Part shown: positions 14,283 through 19,662 of the stretch, in pieces
How the letters are laid out: the number at the start of each line of letters is the position of its first letter
Position numbering within the stretch: position 1 is the stretch's first letter
From: JBGOUJ01 sp041477005
GTDB taxonomy: Bacteria; Acidobacteriota; Terriglobia; Bryobacterales; JACQDG01
Assembly (NCBI GenBank): GCA_041477005.1
Contig: JBGOUJ010000068.1
Span: forward strand, 1 to 19,662
Reading direction: 5' to 3'
Length of the DNA: 19,662 nt
Position numbers and translations under genes: made by a program
Notes under the pieces: model-generated
What the model was told of the DNA's origin: nothing
Database searches by the model: none
The model's input: the letters and a program-made list of their open reading frames with translations, nothing else

Positions 14283-16505
14283 ATGCGCTACCTGCCTGTG
14301 GTTTTCCTCTTGCTGGCCGCCGGCGCTCGGGCCGACGAGCTGCCTATCGTGGCCGACGTCGATTACCAGCCGCTGGCGGCCCAGGTCATCCGCGTGGTCG
14401 ACGCGCTCGACCTGCTGGGCGAAGCGCTGCCGGCGGCCGAAACGGCCGAGCTGCGGCGGCTGGCCGCGGGCGCGCCCGATCCCAAGCAAGCCGTGGTCGA
14501 GATGCAGAAGATCCTCGACCGGCATTGCCTGGTGGGCATTCACATCAATCCCGAGAGCCGGGTCGAGGTCGGCCCGGGGCCGGCCCGGCCGGAGTTGGTG
14601 GAGCAGGGCTGGCGGACGTTTCTGGTCAAGGTTCGCAACGAAGCTGGCGTGACCGCCGTGCTCGCCGTCTCGAGTCCCAACGCCGGCCGGCTCGCCGGCA
14701 GCCCGGAGGGGACCGTCTCGCGCCGCTTCCTCGACATTCAGATGTACACCAAGCAGCCGATGCGCCCGCCGCTCTCGGGCCTCGAGGTCGAATACCGCAT
14801 CCTCCAGCTCTATTCGCGCGACCGGGGCAAGCGCGAGGCCAAGCTCGCCTTCGACGTCGGCCAGGGCACGCAGGATCTCGGCTTCCGCAACGAGACCGAC
14901 CTTCTGTTTACCGCGCGTCCCGCCACTGCGCTGACTCTTCGAGTGGTCGATTTCGACGATCGGCCCACGACCGCCATGTTCCTGGTTCGCGATTCCTTCG
15001 GGCGGGTCTATCCTTCACAGGCCAAGCGGCTGGCGCCCGATTTCGCTTTCCAGCCGCAGGTCTATCGCGCCGACGGCGAAAAGCTGCTGCTACCGCCCGG
15101 CGACTACACGATCGAATACACGCGCGGCCCCGAATACCGCAAGAAGACGCAGCGGGTTCACGTTGAAGAGAAGCCCCTGGAGATCGCCTTTCACCTGGAG
15201 CGCTGGGTCGACCCGGCCAAGCTCGGCTGGTATTCCGGCGATCACCACATCCACGCCGCCGGCTGCGCCCACTACGAGAAGCCTACCGAGGGCGTCTATC
15301 CCCAGGACATGATGCGCCACATTCTGGGCGAAGACCTGAAGGTCGGCGCGGTGCTGAGCTGGGGTCCCGGCTGGTATTTCCAGAAGACGTTCTTCGAAGG
15401 CAAGGACCACGCGCTCTCGACCAAGGAAAACCTGATGCGCTACGACGTGGAGGTTTCCGGCTTCCCGTCGAGCCACACCGGTCACATCGTCCTGCTGAGT
15501 CTCAAGGAGCAGGACTATCCCGGCAGCAAGCGCATCGAGGACTGGCCCAGTTGGGGCCTGCCGGTCTTCCGCTGGGCCAAGGCGCAGGACGCGATCACCG
15601 GCTTCGCCCATTCCGGCTGGGGCCTGGCGGTGAAGCAGGAAAAGCTCCCCACCGAGGAGATCCCCCCGTTCGACGGCATCGGGGCCAACGAGTACATCGT
15701 CGGCGTGACCCACAACCTGGTCGATTTCATCTCGACGGTGGATACGCCTTACGCCTGGGAGCTGAACATCTGGTACCACACCCTCAACGTCGGCTACCGC
15801 GCCCGCATCAGCGGCGAGACGGACTTTCCCTGCATCTACGGCGACCGCGTGGGGCTCGGCCGCAGCTACGTAAGGCAAAAAGACGACAAGCTCGACTACC
15901 GCGACTGGGCCCTCGGCATCCGCGAGGGCCGCAACTACGTCTCCGACGGCAAGAGCCACCTGCTCGATTTCAAAGTGAACAACGTCGAAATGGGCGATGG
16001 CGCGAGCGAGTTACGGCTGCCGGGCGCCGGGGCCGTGCGGGTGACGGCGCGCGTCGCCGCGCTGCTCGACGAGACGCCCAATGAGGCCCTTCGCCGCGTG
16101 CCCTACGACCAGAAGCCCTACTGGGACGTGGAGCGCGCCCGCATCGGCAGCACCCGCCGCGTGCCGCTCGAGCTGGTGGTCAACGGCCAGGCTGTCGCCC
16201 GCCAGGAGATCGAGGCTGACGGCGCGCTGCGGCCGGTTTCGTTCGACTACAAGATCGAGCGCAGCAGTTGGGTCGCCCTGCGCATTCTACCTTCTTCCCA
16301 TACCAACCCGATCTTTGTCGTTGTCAACAACCAGCCGATCCGAGCCTCCCGCCGCAGCGCCGAGTGGTGCCTGCGCGCCGTGGACCAATGCTGGAAGCAG
16401 AAGGAGCCGCGGATCCGGCCCCCGGAGCGCGCCGAGGCCGAGCGCGCCTACGAGTTTGCGCGCCAGGCTTACCGGCAGCGATTGCAGGAATCGAACCTTC
16501 CTTAG
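14283..16505 (+). CDS. CehA/McbA-family metallohydrolase, exported
   Basis: The 740-residue protein opens with a Sec signal (MRYLPVVFLLLAAGARA). Residues ~20-310 are a non-catalytic N-terminal part with beta-sandwich-like stretches (for example LPPGDYTIEYTRGPEY and IAFHLERWVDP). The PHP-like metallohydrolase domain begins at Gly315 with GWYSGDHHIHAAGC, whose His321/322 and His324 are metal ligands. Later blocks are GHIVLLSL, ITGFAHSGWG (His), GIGANEYI and ETDFPCIYGDR (Asp), then a C-terminal beta domain with LELVVNGQAV. CehA and McbA were named for carbaryl hydrolases, but environmental members are mostly of unknown substrate. The stop is one base from the convergent stop of the next gene. 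No Shine-Dalgarno is seen at ATG 14283. Confidence 0.88.
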   Translation: MRYLPVVFLLLAAGARADELPIVADVDYQPLAAQVIRVVDALDLLGEALPAAETAELRRLAAGAPDPKQAVVEMQKILDRHCLVGIHINPESRVEVGPGPARPELVEQGWRTFLVKVRNEAGVTAVLAVSSPNAGRLAGSPEGTVSRRFLDIQMYTKQPMRPPLSGLEVEYRILQLYSRDRGKREAKLAFDVGQGTQDLGFRNETDLLFTARPATALTLRVVDFDDRPTTAMFLVRDSFGRVYPSQAKRLAPDFAFQPQVYRADGEKLLLPPGDYTIEYTRGPEYRKKTQRVHVEEKPLEIAFHLERWVDPAKLGWYSGDHHIHAAGCAHYEKPTEGVYPQDMMRHILGEDLKVGAVLSWGPGWYFQKTFFEGKDHALSTKENLMRYDVEVSGFPSSHTGHIVLLSLKEQDYPGSKRIEDWPSWGLPVFRWAKAQDAITGFAHSGWGLAVKQEKLPTEEIPPFDGIGANEYIVGVTHNLVDFISTVDTPYAWELNIWYHTLNVGYRARISGETDFPCIYGDRVGLGRSYVRQKDDKLDYRDWALGIREGRNYVSDGKSHLLDFKVNNVEMGDGASELRLPGAGAVRVTARVAALLDETPNEALRRVPYDQKPYWDVERARIGSTRRVPLELVVNGQAVARQEIEADGALRPVSFDYKIERSSWVALRILPSSHTNPIFVVVNNQPIRASRRSAEWCLRAVDQCWKQKEPRIRPPERAEAERAYEFARQAYRQRLQESNLP

Positions 16506-16506
16506 C

Positions 16507-17589
16507 TTAGGGAACCGTCAACTGCAACCCCTCGACACGCGCCCCGTCGCCCACCTCCAGCTCGACTGCCTCCGCCTCGACCTTCGTCCCGGGATAGTAG
16601 TAGGCGTCGTTAGAGCGGATGCGGCCATTGACTCTCGGGAGGAACTGGAGCCGGTAGCGGCCCGGCGACACCGTCTTCAGGTCGAAGTGCCCGTCGTCAA
16701 CGCTGGCTACAGAAACGTTGTCATTCGCCCGTTCCGGCTCGGCGTGTTGGGCCGAAATGATGCCGGACATCGGCTGGCCTTGGCGGTTGACGACAGTTCC
16801 GCCGATACGGCCGTCGTAGGAAATTTGAAAATCCGCCCGGCAGGGCGTGCCGGGCGCCACATCCAGAGTGTAGGCTTGCGAGGTTACGCGTGCGGGCGGT
16901 AGCTGCAGCGTTACGCCATACCTTCCAGGAGGCAATCCCCAGAATTCGTAGGAACCATCGTTCGAGGTCTGTGTCCGATACTCCCGAAGTGCCGACTTGG
17001 CCGTCACGGTCAACGCGCGAGCGGGTTCGAACCTCTCCAAACCCGCCAGGCTGGAGTTTGACAGCGGTTCGGTAACCAAACCGAAGACGTCCGCCATCCC
17101 CGTTCCAGCGCGCGCGGCTCGCAATTGCCGGATCAATGCAGCCTCAGGCTTGGCCGGCTGCGTGCCGGCGCAGATGTTAGTGTACAAATTGCTGTTGCGC
17201 AGATAGGCAAAGACCAAGTAGTCGTGGCCAGCTTCGAACGGAAAGCTGCATGAATTGTTCGCGGCATCGGTCCTGATTAGGATTGTCTTTTCAAAATCCC
17301 CACGGAGCGGTTCCGTGACCTGTAACGTTACTGCGATGTGGGACTCATCTCTCGGCGGCGCCGGGTCTTGGGCAGACCGCCTGCGGGCTTCCCTGTTGCC
17401 GCTGCTGGTCGCTGGCTCGATGGGCGGACGGAAGTCCACCGGCTGTTTCGAAATGACCGTGCCGACAAAGGCTACGGAGGCTGTGGGTAGCTGGCAGCGA
17501 CCAGGCGGACCGGGCGCGCAAGAACACGCCAGTGACGCAGTCGCGCAGAGCGCGAAGGTCGCCGCGATCAGACCAATGCGGAACCACAT
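16507..17589 (-). CDS. Secreted NTR/TIMP-like domain protein with carboxypeptidase-regulatory-like domains
   Basis: A 360-residue exported protein. The signal peptide (MWFRIGLIAATFALCATASLA) ends directly before CSCAPGPPGRC (22-32), so the mature protein would begin with CxC, as in TIMP/netrin (NTR) domains. VAFVGTVISKQ, VTEPLRGDF, NNSCSFPFEAGHDYLVFAY and TNICAGTQPA complete an NTR-like OB-fold with paired cysteines. It is followed by two Ig-like regulatory repeats: YRTQTSNDGSYEFWGLPPGR and GGTVVNRQGQPMSG, the latter closing with VSPGRYRLQF. These match carboxypeptidase-regulatory-like domains. The Cys before the cut could instead be lipidated, but Ser at -3 is atypical for a lipobox. ATG 17589 is preferred to TTG 17601, with GGTAG upstream. 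The role is probably binding or matrix-related; no ligand is known. Confidence 0.75.
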   Translation of the reverse strand: MWFRIGLIAATFALCATASLACSCAPGPPGRCQLPTASVAFVGTVISKQPVDFRPPIEPATSSGNREARRRSAQDPAPPRDESHIAVTLQVTEPLRGDFEKTILIRTDAANNSCSFPFEAGHDYLVFAYLRNSNLYTNICAGTQPAKPEAALIRQLRAARAGTGMADVFGLVTEPLSNSSLAGLERFEPARALTVTAKSALREYRTQTSNDGSYEFWGLPPGRYGVTLQLPPARVTSQAYTLDVAPGTPCRADFQISYDGRIGGTVVNRQGQPMSGIISAQHAEPERANDNVSVASVDDGHFDLKTVSPGRYRLQFLPRVNGRIRSNDAYYYPGTKVEAEAVELEVGDGARVEGLQLTVP

Positions 17590-17914
17590 GTCTCGGTCCA
17601 ATTCTACCGCAGCATTCAGACTATTCGGGATGAAGGAGATGGGTAGTTGCCAAGGGTTTGGATCGGGCTGGAACGCGTCTTCAAGCCTTACGGTAAGCCC
17701 CCGGGTCTGGCGATGTGATCAACGAACGCAACGCGTGCGAAAAGGGGAACACCGGGATGCAGGCCGTGGATTCCAAGTAGCCGCGCGACGATGGAGATCC
17801 GTGCCGAAATTGCATCGTTTTCGCACGGCTTGGCCGACTCCGAGGTGCGGGATGTTGGGCGGACTTCATCGAACGCCGTTTCTGGCGATCTGGAGAGCCG
17901 CAAGAGGTGCTTTC
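17590..17914. other. Non-coding stretch upstream of the NTR gene
   Basis: I see no supported gene, hairpin or repeat here. Open frames exist on both strands but lack recognisable motifs and initiation signals. Together with the decayed segment that follows, it looks like degraded sequence. Confidence 0.4.
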
Positions 17915-18193
17915 TCAGGGCACGGAAGTACGCGGAGGGTCGGTGCGTCGGCTGCGGTAAACCTGGGCCAGCATGTAGGCGAAAGAATCGCGTTTGCCGT
18001 GGGCCAGGACCCACTGCAAGTGCTGGCTCGACGACATCGTGCTGGTGTTCGGGGGCAAAGTCAGGTCGAGCCCGACAAAGGCATGCGCATCGACCAACTT
18101 CTGCCTGTCGCCGCCGGCAGCCTCCAGCAGATTCTGGGCAGTGATCTCGCTCCGCAGATATCGGATGACTGGATAAGGCCAGGCTGTGGCGGC
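17915..18193 (-). pseudogene. TPR-protein C-terminal fragment (relic)
   Basis: On the minus strand one frame is open from 18193 (after an in-frame TGA at 18196-18194) to 17915. It reads WPYPVIRYLRSEITAQNLLE, then AGGDRQKLVDAHAFVGLDLT, HLQWVLAHGKRDSF and AYMLAQVY. This resembles the last TPR unit of NlpI-like tetratricopeptide proteins, where an AHAYLGLDLSLSG..DEAL.H..WV..HGN.SF.EY.LA pattern is usual. The upstream repeats are absent and no start codon or ribosome site is suitable, so it is read as a relic. The similarity is by eye and the tail after about 17960 (RSRRTDPPRTSVP) is not TPR-like. Confidence 0.4.
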
Positions 18194-18307
18194 TCATGTA
18201 CGCCGCGATTCCGCAGGACGAAAAGGTCTACCCTTCAAATGGCGCCCGGCGTCAAACACGTTCCTGAAGACGGCGCATAGGCGGGCGGCGCAGGCCCTAA
18301 ATTTCGG

Positions 18308-19264
18308 TCAGGCCCTGGTCGACTGCGGCTGGGCTGCCTCGCGCTTGACCCAGCGGTACGCGGCGACGGAATTCTTCCAGAAGTATTTTTCCGCAGCCTC
18401 TCGCCCCTTGCCGGTGAAATACTCCCGGACCACGTTCAGCACCTGCGCGTAGGTCCCCAGCGGGTCGCTGTTGGGCCAGTCGCTGCCGTAGAGCAGCCGG
18501 TCGGGGCCGAAGATATCCCAGATTTCATCCAACCTCGAACGGTAGAAGCTCAGCTCATACGGGACTCGATCGCCCGAACGGCGGAGGACTTCGGAGACTT
18601 TGACATAGATCTGGGGACGCTTGGCAAGCTCCCGCAGAGCGGCATCATAGCGGGCGCGAGTCGGCGCTTCTTTCGGGGGATCGACGGATGGCAGGTGGTC
18701 GATCACAACACGCAGCTCGGGAACCTGATCGGTGAGGCGAACCAATTCTCCGGGCAAGGATGCACCGCCCACGGCATCCAACTCCAGGCCTGCTTCGGCC
18801 AACGCCTTTATGTCGGAAATGAATTCCGGCTTGGGCAGCTCCGTGGCGAGGCTGCGACCCCACAAATACCCGAACCGAATGCCGAGAAACAACGGGTTCT
18901 TGTGGAAGCGCGATAAATCCCGGCGGAAGCCCGGCTTGCCGGGTTCGAGATCCCCCACAGTGCCGACGACAATCGTGTCCTTAGCGGCCACGTCGAGAAC
19001 CCATTGGTTGTCCTCCAGCCAGGGGCTGCACTCGACTTCAATCGCCCCCACGATGCCGAGCGGCTTGGTGACCTTGCGGTACCCATCGGGCAGCACAGTC
19101 CTGTAGATGAGCGTGTTGTCCCGGGGCGGCCAAGGCACGCCTTGGGCGCGCGTGGGATCGTACAGGTGAATATGCGTATCGATGATAGGAATGGGGGGGC
19201 CTTGTGCGCCGGCCTCCGAGAGAGCCATTCCTGTAGCGACACCGAGAAAACTCCGGCGGTTCAT
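18308..19264 (-). CDS. Tat-signal amidohydrolase 2 (fuconolactonase/PDC-lactonase type)
   Basis: The 318-residue protein begins with a twin-arginine leader (NRRSFLGVATGMALSEAGAQ). A compact TIM-barrel amidohydrolase follows: IIDTHIHLYDP (27-37; His31 and His33), VPWPPRDN, GAIEVECSPWLEDN, GTVGDLEPG, GIRFGYLW, VVIDHLPSVDPP (His), KVSEV and LLYGSDWPNSD (metal Asp). This order is typical of the amidohydrolase 2 family that includes L-fucono-1,5-lactonase and 2-pyrone-4,6-dicarboxylate lactonase. Lactone hydrolysis outside the cytoplasm is thus the best guess; the exact sugar or pyrone is unknown. AGAGGAGAG lies about 14 nt before the ATG, a little far for a ribosome site. The promoter would lie in or beyond the 48-bp repeat block. 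Confidence 0.88.
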   Translation of the reverse strand: MNRRSFLGVATGMALSEAGAQGPPIPIIDTHIHLYDPTRAQGVPWPPRDNTLIYRTVLPDGYRKVTKPLGIVGAIEVECSPWLEDNQWVLDVAAKDTIVVGTVGDLEPGKPGFRRDLSRFHKNPLFLGIRFGYLWGRSLATELPKPEFISDIKALAEAGLELDAVGGASLPGELVRLTDQVPELRVVIDHLPSVDPPKEAPTRARYDAALRELAKRPQIYVKVSEVLRRSGDRVPYELSFYRSRLDEIWDIFGPDRLLYGSDWPNSDPLGTYAQVLNVVREYFTGKGREAAEKYFWKNSVAAYRWVKREAAQPQSTRA

Positions 19265-19350
19265 GGGTCTATTCTATCTCTCCTCTGCTCTGCTCCGCGC
19301 CGGCCAGCCGCACGATCAGCGCGTCGGGAACGCCGGATCGGAAAGGAAAT

Positions 19351-19460
19351 CCTGCGCCGCCGAGCGCTCGAAAGCCGGACTGGGCCGCGCCGGCCTTCCC
19401 TGCGCCGCCGCACGCTCGAAAGCGGGACCGGGCTGCGCCGGCCGTCCCTGCGACGCCGCG
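19351..19460. repeat. 48-bp tandem repeat between amidohydrolase and PQQ-like gene
   Basis: Two full units (19351-19398 and 19399-19446) begin CCTGCGCCGCCG and share a CGCTCGAAAG core and a CGCCGGCC end, with a handful of differences. A third partial unit covers 19447-19460. A fragment resembling a unit end (GCGCCGGCC near 19297-19306) lies on the other side. The block fills the gap between the PQQ-like stop and the amidohydrolase leader. Both strands read open through it only because of the base composition. Confidence 0.85.
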
Positions 19461-19464
19461 CGGG

Positions 19465-19662
19465 TCAGCGCTTGATGTCGTAGCAATAGAGATTGTCCTG
19501 TTCGCGGAGGTACAGCTTCCCTCCGGCAATGACGGGCGGGGTCCAGGTGGGGAACTCGCCCCGGGGAATCTCGAATCGCGACTTCTCCCGGTAGCCCGCC
19601 GGAGTGGCCTCGACCAGCCCGGCCACGCCGGCTTCACTCATGCAATAGAGGTGGCGGTCCGC
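19465..19662 (-). CDS. PQQ-like beta-propeller protein, C-terminal end (5' part outside window)
   Basis: On the minus strand a frame is open from the window edge (19662) to TGA at 19467-19465 and gives 65 residues: ADRHLYCMSEAG, then FEIPRGEFPTWTPPVIAGGK and LYLREQDNLYCYDIKR. The pattern of W.PP.IAGGKLYLREQD.LYCYD is characteristic of the last blade of PQQ-binding-like (outer-membrane assembly BamB-like or alcohol-dehydrogenase-like) propeller proteins common in Acidobacteriota and Planctomycetota, usually exported. Whether the full protein binds PQQ or is a structural propeller cannot be decided from this tail. The gene precedes the Tat amidohydrolase on the same strand by 200 bp, filled mostly by the 48-bp tandem repeats. 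Confidence 0.8.
   Translation of the reverse strand, partial: ADRHLYCMSEAGVAGLVEATPAGYREKSRFEIPRGEFPTWTPPVIAGGKLYLREQDNLYCYDIKR

Noticed and set aside
18186..18240. Plus-strand peptide reading YAAIPQDEKVYPSNG
   Set aside because: Looks protein-like but is only about 20 codons between stops, with no start, and overlaps the end of the TPR relic on the other strand.
17255..18280. 341-codon plus-strand frame across the NTR 5' end and the decayed interval
   Set aside because: Overlaps the NTR signal-peptide region in antisense and has no motif or ribosome site.
19269..19637. 122-codon minus-strand frame at the right end
   Set aside because: It runs through the 48-bp repeats and is out of frame with the PQQ-like C-terminus, which is the supported gene.

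Overview
The window looks like a chromosome segment of a GC-rich Acidobacteriota bacterium, most likely of the Bryobacterales/Solibacterales type. That is an inference from gene content: a Ser/Thr kinase fused to a PD40 beta-propeller, a YtrA-type GntR/ABC cassette, several exported metallohydrolases with Tat or Sec signals, a PQQ-like propeller protein and GC-rich interspersed repeats. No rRNA, tRNA or CRISPR array was seen.

Layout. (1) 1-3050: the 3' end of a YceI-like gene, then a leftward operon gntR(YtrA)-ABC ATPase-ABC permease with a perfect palindromic operator lying over the regulator's GTG start. (2) 3050-4920: a visibly AT-richer accessory patch (26 G+C in the 60 bases 3901-3960, against 42 in 8281-8340). 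It holds a broken IS1595-type transposase, a small BECR-like toxin candidate overlapping a zinc-ribbon gene, and a DUF6941-like gene facing them. (3) 4925-6830: a leftward two-gene unit, an HpaB-family flavin monooxygenase followed by a cupin. (4) 6831-7314: a divergent intergenic region with two long inverted repeats. (5) 7315-10166: a rightward pair, an M81 (MlrC-like) metallopeptidase translationally coupled to a Tat-signal protein that carries a 36-bp tandem repeat. (6) 10204-17589: an amidohydrolase/deacetylase (-), a PD40 Ser/Thr kinase (-), a CehA/McbA metallohydrolase (+) and a secreted NTR/TIMP-like protein (-). The kinase gene is bracketed by two direct copies of a 16-bp repeat and shares an overlapping divergent promoter region with the CehA gene. 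(7) 17590-19662: a decayed TPR fragment, a Tat-signal amidohydrolase of the fuconolactonase type, a 48-bp tandem repeat, and the 3' end of a PQQ-like propeller gene cut by the window edge.

How the genes work together. Four exported metallohydrolases (M81, deacetylase-type, CehA-type, amidohydrolase 2) plus an aromatic monooxygenase suggest a scavenging or catabolic neighbourhood for amide, ester or lactone and aromatic compounds. No shared substrate can be read from sequence. The best candidate for something undescribed is the toxin/zinc-ribbon pair at 3596-4290. Second are the HpaB homologue with two of its three expected substrate-pocket residues changed, and the coupled M81/Tat-protein pair.
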